NCBI RefSeq assembly: GCF_028769735.1
Contig: NC_088176.1
Coordinates: forward strand, 20,397,501 to 20,461,500
Reading direction: 5' to 3'
DNA length: 64,000 bases
From: Zonotrichia leucophrys gambelii
Lineage: Eukaryota; Chordata; Aves; Passeriformes; Passerellidae
Shown here: in pieces, positions 1-10,828 of the stretch
Layout of the letters: each line of letters opens with the position of its first letter
How positions within the stretch are numbered: the first letter of the stretch is position 1
Position numbers and translations under genes: made by a program
The notes under the pieces: generated by a model
Told to the model about the DNA's origin: nothing
Database searches by the model: none
What the model saw: only the letters and a program-made list of their open reading frames with translations

Positions 1-3000
1 TTAAAAAATTCCTTCTCCTTTGGGATCCAGCCATAACCCATTCTTATCTTAGTAATAACACAGATTTTCATCTCACTAATCTTCTTCCATCCTCAATACA
101 AAAAGAGAATTTGCTAAGTGGATGACTAACCAACCCCCTTTCAGTACAGCATCACTCTGCTTAGGTGTTTTGACACTCCTAGGCTATATTTTTCTACTCA
201 TTTTTTTTTGAAAATGCATGTTCCTTTTGTTTCCCTAGATTTACACCAGACAAAGTCAGAGACCATGCTCCATCTGAGTTACCTCATAAATCAGCAAAAA
301 CTTAAGGGGAAACTGCCTTTACCATCTTAGCAGTGCAAACAGAAACTTGTCCAGCCTTAGATAACAAACTATCTTGCTGGTGAACTGCATAACCCTCACA
401 CTGTCCTGAACACACCCACACTCCCATGAACTAAGGCATCTGCAGATTATAAAGCTTTTCATGGGAAACACTTCTTTTCTCATTCCTTCTCTTCATATTA
501 ACTACCAGTCTAACCTGAATTGTATAAACCAAAGGAAAATAACTTCCCAACTGCCAACACTTAAACCACTTTGTACTTCCAACCACTATTTTCACCAGGC
601 AAAGGCTCTGCCATCTCACCCTCACCCAGACTCAAGTCTGACTCAACTGTCAAAAGAAAAACAGAACTGCTCAAATACAACAGCATTTAGGCCTTCTGTC
701 AATGGAACAGCAGAGCTCTCCCTAAAACAGGCTAAGTGAAGTTTCTCTGATCTACAGGACAGCAGAACTGAGGAAGAGAACACAAGCTTGGACACTTACC
801 ATGTCAGCAGCAGAACTGGGCATGTGAGGACACAGGAACAGAGTTCACAGGCTCTAACCATTGCCTTTTTGCCCCTGGAGCACTATTTTGTGTCCAATCA
901 GAGCATTCCCCTAATTTTATCCTCCCATGGAACACAGGCCATGTTCTCTGAGGTTCCTGGCCTAGGCCAGGGCTGAGACTGTGATGCTCTCAGGGTTTTA
1001 TCTTCCAGGTGCCATCCTATATCACCACAAACATTAAATATCCAACATTCAATATAGGTCACCTCAAGTGTTTACCAAAGGGAAAAGGCAGATTTTGATG
1101 AAAAAAATAACTTCCCACTAAAAATCACAGTTCCTTCCTTTTTCTTCCTAGCACCTTCTCTCCTATTCCAGTTCACCCTCAGTTTCAATAGTTTCCCTAC
1201 CAAAGAACATCCAACACTGCATCACAAAATTTAGAAAAAAATTTTCTGCAAGAAGATTAATACCTTCTTACCTAGAAGAGCACAAGTAATTCTAATAAAA
1301 TCAGATTTTAGAGTTTATCTGAGCCATCTTTTCCCATTTTCAATGGCAGCTGGATAACAGTTTTCTGTCTCTTTCACTGCCTTTCTTGTCTATCTCTGCA
1401 GGACTCAAGTTAATAAAGCCTCCCATTAATGAAATGACTATGCCAAGGTACTGGCAGATGGTCCTGTGTTCCAAGCACATCTTCCCATTCCCTCCCTCCC
1501 AGAAGTCCTAATCTATACACAGTGTAATCGCCACAAAAACATATGCTCCCTGACAGAGAGCTTCCCTCCCATTATCTCTGTACTCCAGGGGATTGCCCCT
1601 GAAACCTCAGTGACACAAAGCAACTCCCTTCCTACTCAAGTCTCAGTTTCCTGTATGCCTGAACACACATTCAGCAGGTCATGGCTGAAGTACCTGTACA
1701 AGGCTTAAAATCCATATTAATCTCTCTGTGATACTGCCCACAGCCTAGGCTATTTCTAAGTAAAATGCACAGACACAAATCTATACTTTTTTTAAAGTAA
1801 TATATAGCTGACACTTCTGATGTGCAACACTTTGTTACTGCTTTACTTACAGGTTCCTAATAACAGTGCACGAGCCTTTCTCAAAGACAAAAGACATAAA
1901 GGGGAATTTATTACATTGGTTACCAGGAAATCTCTTGAGCAACACTTTCACTTAAATGCTGAGTCAGTTACTAATTGGGTATCTCATATATCTTAAAATA
2001 ATCTGTTTGTTTCATCTGCTGGCTCCCTCTCCCCCATCAATTTAATCAGATTATTGTGATTGATGAATTCATTAATATGGTCATTGTATCCTGAGAGCAG
2101 AGCAACTTCTAGACAGAAAGCTTTAGGAAGGAAGAGCAAATATCTCCCTTTTGCACACACAGATAGCTTCATGCAGAGGAACAAAAGAATGCTATCAGTT
2201 TCCCAGCTGTGGGCAGGGCTGCACAAAGGATATTTCTAGACACTTCAGATCACTGTGGCTGGCTCTGCAGGAGCCCCTCAGAGAAGATGAGGGGTATGAT
2301 GGGAACAGACAGGTCACCATAATATGAAGGGTTGTTTTAGCTCTCAAAATTGACTCCAAACCTTCTGAAACATCATTTCTTTACAGAGGAAGAGAATTTT
2401 TTTATTGTCACTTCTTCTCTGCATTTAATCCCAACAGTACTGAATAACTTTTCCACACTGCAGATAGGGAAAAACCCCTAACAGAAAGTAGAAAAGCTTC
2501 CTTTTAATCTTTGCTGCCTCCTTTTTAACTTCAGGTTGAAAGTCTTCAAAGCAAGACCTTTTCTCATACCTCCTAACACCTCAAGTCACTGACTGTCACA
2601 GGGAATAACTTCAGCTTAGTAACTCCAAAACTATCTACCTTACAAAATATGAAAGAATTAAAAAGCTTGTTCATTTTCAAGTGAAACAAAAACAAATAGG
2701 TCTAATGCAGGCAACAGTGGACAAGAGAAAAACAGTAAGAAACATTCGTTAGCCAGGAGTAAAAATAATATAATTATGTTTCTGTATCTATTGTCATTCA
2801 AAAAATACGGAAGCAAAACCGCTTCGATAGCACATTTCCCAAATCTTCTCAAACATTATAGGAAGGGAAAAAAAGTAAAGAATTTGGCACTTACCAGGAA
2901 AATCAGTAACTACAGAAAAGCATGCCGGAGCACTGCTCAAGTCCCCAGGAGCCATCATCTCAAGAGCTGAGCAAGATGATATAAATGACCTCTACTTGTG

Positions 3001-3659
3001 CTTACTAGATGTCTGAAACTGTATTCACTCTCCCTTGAGCTATAACTTTATATCCTTCTAAAAACTTCATAAACCAGATGAAAAACATGTTTCTTAAAAA
3101 CATCGTAAGACATGAAATTTCTAATGAAGAAATCTAGACTCTACCTTCTGCTGTCTGTCAGAGCAACAACCAAGGTGACACTGAGCATTTGAAGATCAAA
3201 CAGGCTCTCGGGTGACACTTCTTAAATGAAGAATTTGGATGAGGATTACTTTGGGAGGATAGCCAGTCTGATAAACAGCAGCAAGCAAACAGGAAAAGCT
3301 ACTTGTTGCAGGCAGAAATGCACAACAGGCTTCCAGAAACTAACCGAAACTAACCACATATACATAATTAAAGCAATTCACTACAGTTACATGGCTTCAC
3401 ACATTTGGAAATGCATTTTCCCATTCTCAGTCTGGGAAAAGTGTGCTTATTCATGAAAACTGAAAGGGAACGCGTACTAAACAGTTTTGAAAAATTCTAG
3501 AACAAAGTGTGAGAATGGAACATTTGAGATGGTATTATCTTGCAAATGTCTCCGGATTCTTCTCTGGTCACTGTGTGGGCAGCACATTCCCAGGACAGAG
3601 AGCAGGGTAGGCGGGAGAAAGGGGACTGTAAAACTATTCATGAACAGAATTTCATCTTT
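1..3659. other. Unique AT-rich non-coding sequence
   Basis: I see no gene, RNA or recognisable repeat here. Open frames are short (under about 95 codons), overlap on both strands and have no family resemblance. A few sites resemble splice donors on the minus strand, for example near 795 and 2892, but no matching acceptor and open frame make a convincing exon. The base composition is that of a bird intron or intergenic region. Confidence 0.6.
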
Positions 3660-3895
3660 ACCCGCTGAGGTTCACTAGGGACCTAGTGGAGCTGTCGGGA
3701 GGAGGGAGGGAAAGGGTTGTTTCCCTCAGGAAGTGAGGGCACACGGAGCCTGACACCGCAGCCTTGGAGGAGGCCGAGCCACGAGAGCGCAGCCCCCGCC
3801 GCGCTGGGCCCACAGAGCCTTCCATGGCTCGGCTCGGGCTGGGCCCTCGCAATCGCCTTTGGATGTGCCAAGTGCAATCCTTCACGAGGAAAGTT
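3660..3895. promoter_or_regulatory. CpG-enriched patch, possible small CpG island
   Basis: About 15 CpG dinucleotides fall in roughly 235 bp, while the flanks have almost none. The densest part is 3775-3855, with several GCC/CGC-type runs. Four overlapping open frames (60-150 codons) cross it on both strands, which is expected of GC-rich DNA and does not indicate a gene. Some further CpGs continue to about 4080. It could be a promoter or enhancer-type CpG island, a 5' untranslated exon, or the GC-rich remnant of an old insertion. No TATA box or ordered transcription signals are clear. Confidence 0.3.
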
Positions 3896-5868
3896 AATCC
3901 ATCACAGTGGAGTTCTTACAAAACAGCCAGCCCTTTCCCCATCCCCCGCACAAATAAAAAAATCAAAGTCTCATCACCTACACTTCCCCTGAGCCCAGCA
4001 AAGCTTAGGGATGCTCTCCGAGGCAGGCAAACTAGAGGCCAGTGCAGACCCCGCGCTCACTGCTGGGCTGACAAACGAGGCCTATGGCCCCCAATGCCTG
4101 CAGAGTCAGGTCCCCACATACATCATCACTCACCTTGCTGCTGCAAGCACTGGAGCCATCCCAAATCTTCCTGCTACAGGGAACATCAGAAAATGCCCCA
4201 GCACACAGCACATTAATTCTGACTTAGAATGCTGGTAGAAATAGAAAATGCAGACCTCACTCTCTAGGGAAGGACTCTGCCCAGTATTTTGCTTCCAAGC
4301 ATCTTCTGCCAGCAGATCCTCCTTTCCCCCCTTGAGCAGTGCCCTCTGTGACACAGGGCAGCTCTATAACCAAAGCAATGTGAGAAAGCAAGGTCGGTCT
4401 GGGGCTCTGACCACGAAGACAGATTTTGAAGCTGTGGGATGAAATAACATGCAATTGCTAACAAGTGGATGATAAGCCCTGAGTATGTAGCAGACAGCTA
4501 CTAGTACCGGCTGCCTATGGACACAACAGCACTGAATAGTGCCCACAAGGCAGGGAGCAAAGGAAAAGGTGAGGGAAACACAGCTGGAGAATCCTGATAA
4601 CTGGTTTATCTGTGCAGCCCATCATTACTCCAGGTATCTCTCACAGCTGAGGGACATGGAAATCAGAGTCTGAAACAGCCCTGGCCCCTTTAAAAATGTT
4701 CTCCCTGTGAGAGACAGAAGATGCATTCATACATGGTAGACTGCAAAAATGGTAAAAGTGAGTGTTTGGGGTCTTCTGAGTTCAGGGTTAATTTCTATCC
4801 CATTTTTAGACCAGTAACATCTGGGGCTCAAGAGGCTGATGTAGGATGAAGAATGATATAAAAGCGAGAGAAAATTACTCTGCCATGCAAGAAGAGAACG
4901 ATCTAACAAGCAGAACTGAAATGCAATAGAATGACAGAAGTCAACAGGTTGCAATCACAGTGGGCTACAAACCAGAATACATCACACTAATGAGGTAGGA
5001 AAAGATTTGTCATATGCAGAGGATTACAGAGAGTCTAATAAAAACATTTCCTATTAGGAGAAAAACAGAATCTAATTCATATGGAAACAACTTTCCTATC
5101 ATACAAATCATGGTACAAAATACAGAACAGAAATTCAGAAAGAATGGCAGGTAACTGATGTAAAACAAGCTGTTTGATAAAATCATAATACTGATGACAG
5201 AAAATACAACTATTTGAACTAATCAAACAGAACAGTAGAAAACTATTTCAAAGATTTGAAGTCACAAATGCTGTACTCTAAACGTACAGAAATGGTAGTG
5301 CAATGAGTTTTTGATTAATAAATCTGACTTCTGCAGCTTACAAATGGGTTCAAATGAAGGACTTGGGCTTTTGTGCTGTATTCATGCAGCATCCAAAACA
5401 GCTAGCACTGACCTGTGGAGGACTCTATGCACTTTGGCAATACAAACAAACAGACTGTAATCCAAACAGTAACTTCACATGTACATGTGTTTCTCTCAGA
5501 AGAATTTAATTATGTAGAGGAAACATGAGGACACATTATATTTAAGCAAAGTACTAAACAGTGAAAATCATAACCACTCATACTTCTTGTTGAGCAGGGT
5601 CATAATTAAATTACTAGCTCAAAAAAAGAGGAAAAACCAGACACCTTAATGAAGGTCCACTGTGTGCTCGATAAAAAATGACAATAAAAATACACATTAA
5701 GTTATATTAAGATGCATAAGAAACTAAGAGATGAGTAGTACAAGAACTAACATGTGCATTCCACTGTGAAACACTGTTCAGTTCTCACCAGTTGATCCTA
5801 AAACAACAGAAAAACATAGAAGTAATGTATTGAAATTATTAATTAATGAAAACAAAGACAACCATCTG
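3896..5868. other. Unique non-coding sequence
   Basis: No supported gene or repeat. The first 550 bp are moderately GC-rich and hold short overlapping open frames on both strands. The remainder is AT-rich. Nothing here resembles an exon with both splice sites. Confidence 0.55.
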
Positions 5869-5875
5869 AAGTCTG

Positions 5876-5930
5876 TTTGGTTTGGGTTTTTTTTGCTGTT
5901 GTTGGGGTTTTGTTTTTTTGTTTTTTAAAA
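5876..5930. repeat. T/G-rich low-complexity tract
   Basis: A run of T with scattered G, including GTTTTTTTG-type units and a GTTGTTGGGG motif. Similar tracts occur near 21837-21870, 34387-34410 and 58158-58206. These are common low-complexity sequences in bird DNA and carry no identifiable function. Confidence 0.7.
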
Positions 5931-6791
5931 TCGCATTTAAGAAGCACATGAAAAAATCCTCAACAGTCAAGAGAAGAGGCTGGTCAGATTAAAAACTATT
6001 AATTTAGTTTCCTAATAAAAGAACAAGGGAATATATAATGCTACTCAGGGCAAAAAATGTGGGTAATTTGAGATTATATAGTTACACATCATACACAATT
6101 ATCCTGTAGTGTTTACTGTAGCATTACACTGATGTTAAGAAAATTATAAAATATTGATATTCGTAAGTAGAATATTTAAATTAGAACAATAAACAGCAAT
6201 CAGAAAAAAAAGAAACATGTTCATTTCAAAGAAAAACATAACAGTAAACACCTAGGATAAAATATAATCATTTTCTACAGAAGTTTTTTCTTAAACAGAG
6301 CTATTGCTGACACAGGAAAGACTTGGAATCTGGATGGACAGATGCTCTGATCCACTAACAAAAATGGAAAAGACATACCAGCAGCAGTTTTATCTGCAGA
6401 AAAAGCCACATAAATAATATCACTATGGAGTGATAAAAAATCTTATGAAATGTGCCATAGAAAGACAGAACAAAGATCTTCTGGTTTAAGCTTAAGGAAA
6501 GAGACAACGGGACGACATACAGTCAAAGCTGTAACAGAAGGTAAGATAACAGTAATCGACAACACTGGGCCAATCTTTTTAAAATCAAGGAGGTTCTGTA
6601 CACATTTTGAGCATTTCTGGAGATTTTTTAAATATGATTTAAGGACTGAGACCCTTAAATATGTAGGACAGACCACTCTTGGTCCAGCAGCAAATATGAG
6701 GAGAATGAGGAGAGAGAAAACAGAATTTTTGTTGCATGCCACATGCTGTTTATCAGTAGTGTGGGTGGTTGGTGTTAGGCAGGAACAGCCT
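5931..6791. other. Unique AT-rich non-coding sequence
   Basis: Nothing recognisable. An open frame of about 118 codons starts at 6450 on the plus strand and one of 99 codons lies opposite it, but neither resembles a known protein. The plus frame runs through a GTAAG donor-like site near 6541, for which I see no good acceptor. Confidence 0.5.
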
Positions 6792-6817
6792 AAAAAAAAA
6801 AAATAAAAAAAAAAAAA
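6792..6817 (+). repeat. Interrupted poly(A) tract
   Basis: Twenty-six bases of A with one T at about 6804. It could be the tail of an old retroposed sequence or simple slippage. The sequence upstream resembles no SINE or processed transcript that I recognise, and no flanking target-site duplication is visible. Confidence 0.8.
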
Positions 6818-8070
6818 GCCACTGAAATACCACCAGCAAGAAAAGAAGCATTCTAACCCTCTGCTCTCACATTTTCATCTTTTCAACTATTTCAGCTAGA
6901 TAAAGACAAAGTGATCTTGCAGGTAGTTTGTTCCATCACTTGTGGTAACTTTTCTCACGTAAAATGACTAAGCTGGCACCATGCCTTACGGTCTCAGGGT
7001 ACCTCAAGGGCTGGCTGCCCCAACAGAAAGAGTGGAAAGCCCAGGGCGCTGAAGGGCCACACACATATCTGAACATGGTGGGCAGAGCTGTGTGTTGGTG
7101 ACAATCCCAAGCAAGGAGAGTGACAGAACAGGTCTAAGGTTCAGTTCACAGCAAAAGGACTGAACAAGACCGTGGGGTCCATCCAGGAAACAAGGCTGGA
7201 GACAGAAGAGGAGACAGGCACACCTATCATGCCACTCAGACTGGGACTGAAGGCTGAGGCCTGAGTTGGAGGAACTCTCTGGACTCCTGGGAAAACAAGG
7301 GCACGGGTAGAGGCCCAGAATGAAGGTTTTCAGGACATTGGTGCCTTCAGGGCTGGTGCTTAGTTGCTTTCTGCAACCTCTGAGTGCAATAAATGACTGA
7401 GAACATCTGAAGGAACAGACAGATGATGTGCCAAAGATCAAGGGTGGTTTATATCATACATTCTACTGTCCCTATGGGAATATTCAGAAAAGTACAGATC
7501 TTTGAGGGTTTTTTTACTCCTGGGAATATATATAAAATTACAGATATTTGAGAGCAGTTTTCTTACAAATTATGTAAACATATTCCCGCCAGAGAGGGTG
7601 GGGGAGGATGGGAGGTGTAGGGAATTGGGAAATACTTCTTTCCCACTTCACCTGCACTGGAGTGCTCTTCTGTAATTGCTCGTTCAACCCATACTGGCCT
7701 CTTTATACCAGTGCAGTCTCCACTCAACTATATCTTAAAAGGTCTGAAGCAGCATTTTGCCTCCAGCAATCACCATCCCAAGTGTTCTAAACGCTCTTGA
7801 CAACACAGGCAATGCAGCTGCACGCCCTTCTTCAAGGCTCTGCTAGTGTCTCTCACACCCTCCTCAAACACAGCTCAGGGAAGGGGAGCCTCACCTGCAA
7901 GAGAAGGCACTCCTGCAAGTTAGGGAAGAGTGAGGAGGTGTGACATGAACAGAAAACAGCAAACCTAAAGAGAAGATAAAATCTTGTGGACTAATTCCTT
8001 CCACATGAGCAGTGCTGGGCTTGTCTACATCGATACTGTTGTTTAAGATTTCCTGTGTTCCAGTGCTGCC
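6818..8070. other. Unique non-coding sequence
   Basis: From about 7000 to 7440 the sequence is more GC-rich than its surroundings and carries a 145-codon open frame on the minus strand that resembles no known protein. This part could be an old unclassified repeat, but I cannot name a family. The rest shows nothing. Confidence 0.45.
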
Positions 8071-8185
8071 AGTGCCCGCGGGGCTGACGCGCGAAGCGCC
8101 GCTCTGCACCGGTTTCCCAGCACTGCCATTATTCCACAGCCTCGCTGCCGCTCGAACGGGACACATCCGCTCCTCGCCTTCCCGG
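8071..8185. promoter_or_regulatory. Dense CpG cluster in AT-rich DNA
   Basis: About 15 CpGs lie within roughly 115 bp, including a GACGCGCGAAGCGCCG run near 8086-8101, while the neighbouring kilobases have very few. Overlapping frames of 70 codons (plus) and 108 codons (minus) cross it. It may be a small promoter or enhancer CpG island, a 5' exon, or unmethylated sequence brought in by an insertion. I see no retroelement signature. With no transcript evidence the call rests on composition alone. Confidence 0.35.
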
Positions 8186-8767
8186 GACTTCCCTGCTTTA
8201 AAACACTTGACAAGCACAGTTTAAAATTTAAAACCATAACAACACGCTTCTCTGCATGTTGGAGGAAAAATCCAGGCCCAAGGGTATAATTTCATACATT
8301 TGGTTAAGCCATGAAGAAAGGTACTGTGGATGCAGAAAAAAACCAGCCTTCTGTGATTTGTTGGGGTTTGCCACATAAAACTGCAAACACTGAACTTACG
8401 ATTAAAAATCATACACCTAGGGTTTTTTTTTGTCAAGTAGCTTAAAAATGTAAAAGTACACAAAGTTGTTAGCAATGTTCAGCTAACTGTTACAACACAC
8501 TGACCTCTACCTTAACTCACATGGCTCTAACTTCAAAGCCTGCTTAAAACTATTTAAATACCAACATTGTTAAGCATAGCAGACATGCTGCACACTCAAA
8601 TGGAGCCAGCCTGCTGCATGTGAAAGCCAGTTTCTGTAGTTACTCCCCCTTATTTCCCAGGCTAAGCTTACCTGTTCTCCAGAGCAAGAGTTTCCTGTTA
8701 CATTTCTGACTGAGAACAGTGGTGTTTGCCTGCTCTATCACCCTTGGACTACTACTTTTTATTTCCC
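8186..8767. other. Unique non-coding sequence
   Basis: AT-rich sequence with no supported feature, between the CpG cluster and the ERVL-type LTR. Confidence 0.5.
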
Positions 8768-9869
8768 TGCCATGGGCTGACCCTGGCTGGATGCCAGGTG
8801 CTCACCCAAACTGCTCTATCACTCCCCTCCTCAGCTGAACTGGGAGAGCAAATACAATGAAAGGCTCATGGGTCAAGATAAGGACAGGGAAATCACTCAC
8901 CAATTACTGTCATAGGCAAAACAGACTCGACTTGGGGAAAAAATTAGTTTCATTTATTACCAATCAAATCAGAGTTGGATAATGAGAAATAAAACCTTAT
9001 CTTAAAAACACCTTTCTTCTTTCCAGGTTTCACTTTATTCCTGATTTTCCCTACATCCCCCCAGCAGTGCACAGTGAAGGGGAATGGAGGTTGCAAGCAG
9101 TGCATCACACATCACCTCTGCTCCTCTTTCCTCCTCATGGACAAGACTCCTCATGCTCTTCCCCTGCTCCAGCACAGGGTTTCCTCACTTGAGACAGTCC
9201 TCTACAAACTTCTCCAAGGTGAATCCTTCCCAGAGGCTGCAGGTCAAGAACTGCTCCAGCGTGGGCCCTTCCAGAGAGCGCAGTCCTTCAGGAACAGAGG
9301 GGTTCCCTGTGGGGTCCCAAGTCCTGCCAGCAAAGCTGCTCCAGCATGGGCTCCTCCCCATGGGTCCACAGCCCCTGCCAGGAGCCTGCTCCAGCACAGG
9401 CTTCCCTCGGGGCCACAGCCTCCTTTGGGCACTTCCACCTGCCCCACTGTGGGCTCTCCATGGGCTCCAGGTGGATGTCTGCTCCACCATGGCCTCCATG
9501 GCTGTGGGGGCACGGCTGCCTCACCATGGGCTTCACCTGGGGCTGCCATGAAATCTCCACCCCAGCAGCTGGAGCACCTCCTGCCCCCCCTTGGGCAAGG
9601 ACACTGATGTCTACAGAGCTGTTCCTCTCACATCTCCTCACTCCTCTCACTGGGTGCAAATGCTGCTGAACAACTTGTGCCTCTCCTAATTCCTTTATCC
9701 CAGAGGTGTAACCACCATCTCTGATGGGCTCAGCCTTGGCCGGGAGCAGGTCCATCTTAGTACCAGCTGGTATTGGATCCATCAGACACAGGGAAAGCTC
9801 ATAATACCTTCCACAGAAGCCAGCCCTGTAGCCCTCCCTCTAGCACAACCATGCCATGAAAACCCAACA
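8768..9869 (-). mobile_element. ERVL-type solo LTR (avian endogenous retrovirus), minus strand
   Basis: On the minus strand the element starts with TGTTGGG (plus-strand 9869 going down) and ends in a block rich in CAGCCAGGGTCAGCCC before a terminal CA at 8768. This gives about 1.1 kb with TG...CA ends. The layout matches the avian ERVL LTRs I know: a 5' start with a glycine-rich open segment, a middle part of repeated CTGCTCCAGC-type units (plus-strand 9164, 9251, 9336 and 9386), and a 3' part with an AATAAA polyadenylation signal on the minus strand near 9030. No gag, pol or second LTR lies beside it, so it is a solo LTR left by recombination. No clear 5-bp target duplication is visible, so it is old or its ends have changed. 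Minus-strand open frames of 101-164 codons inside it are LTR sequence, not genes. The exact subfamily is not determined. Confidence 0.75.
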
Positions 9870-9871
9870 GA

Positions 9872-9885
9872 TTTTTTTTTTTTTT
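9872..9885. repeat. Poly(T) tract beside the LTR
   Basis: Fourteen consecutive T residues beginning three bases from the ERVL-type LTR edge. This may be a pre-existing tract that served as insertion target, or later expansion. Confidence 0.85.
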
Positions 9886-10720
9886 GCCATCTGCAGTGGA
9901 GGCTAGCACAGAGCTTCTTTGTTTCTAGTGAAAAGTTTGCACCATTTCCCCAGTGGCTCTGCAGGTGCCCTTCCAATTGTGGACGGGGAGGAACCAAAGG
10001 CTGCACTGAAATTCCAACGTGGCTCTCCTGCTGTACACGTGGCAGGTGTACAGAGACTCCCTGCCACGACTGACTGAGCAGGAAGGGCACTGGGGAGTCC
10101 ACCTGCTTGTGCCATTATAGAGCCTGTAACACTACAGAGATTTCTTTAAATAAGAAACATACAAGGAATCTGAAAGTATTACTTACAGAAGGACAAAACA
10201 GCACTGGAATTTTTGCAATCATCCATAAAATTAACCAAGAACAGAGCTCTTATAAAAGCTTGTGTCTCATAAGATGACAGCCAAGCAGTTGGAAAGCCAG
10301 GTCTGCTAAAGCTCTTCAACACAGACTTTCTGGAACTTCCAGCATCTTTTCCACTGCATTTGTTACTGATTCTGTGTCCTGAAGGACACTGGAGCAAAAA
10401 CACCACATCAAGAAAATTATCTGCCATCAGCAGTGATTATAAGGAAATGCCATAGTTGAACCAATGTCAAAAAGAGTTTAACTGCCTAACTATCTAATGC
10501 TTAACATACTTTGAGCAGAACTTCCAATCCAGCTTCTCAATCATCACTTAAGGCTGCTATTATTAACATTTGGATCTCCAGAATATTCTGCTGATATCTG
10601 CTGGCAAAAGAAATGTTTAGTAGCCTGAAAATTGTCCAAAGGGTAAAACCGCAACAGCTCATTTCAGATGCAGCTATGAGGAAAATCAAGAGCACAATCC
10701 CAGAGCAGCAATCTTCATAA
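9886..10720. other. Unique non-coding sequence
   Basis: Moderately GC-rich at first, then AT-rich. No gene or repeat recognised. Confidence 0.5.
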
Positions 10721-10828
10721 GAATGTTATTTTGTTTTTTAGACTCTTCTCCTTTCTGTCTTTTAAGGGTCCTGGGTGCAGTTATGATACTCAAACTAGGA
10801 CTAATCACTATGTACCCTGTAGCATTTT
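10721..10828. repeat. Unclassified 108-bp repeat, copy A
   Basis: This segment aligns without gaps to 15052-15159, with about eight mismatches counted by eye (roughly 92% identity). Similarity stops abruptly at both ends. The shared core includes TTTTAAGGGTCCTGGGTGCA and CAAACTAGGACTAATCACTA. I do not recognise it as a CR1, SINE or LTR. It could be part of an undescribed or uncommon passerine repeat, or a local duplication over 4.3 kb. Orientation is arbitrary, but both copies are in the same direction. Confidence 0.8.

Noticed and set aside
2895..2966. Minus-strand exon-like segment with a GTAAGT donor
   Set aside because: The acceptor is weak and the short peptide has no recognisable similarity; chance is likely.
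7004..7441. 145-codon minus-strand open frame in moderately GC-rich DNA
   Set aside because: No domain recognised; the GC content alone explains fewer stop codons.
9074..9782. Open frames up to 177 codons on both strands
   Set aside because: They lie entirely inside the ERVL-type LTR, whose GC-rich repeated units keep several frames open at once; none is a recognisable protein.
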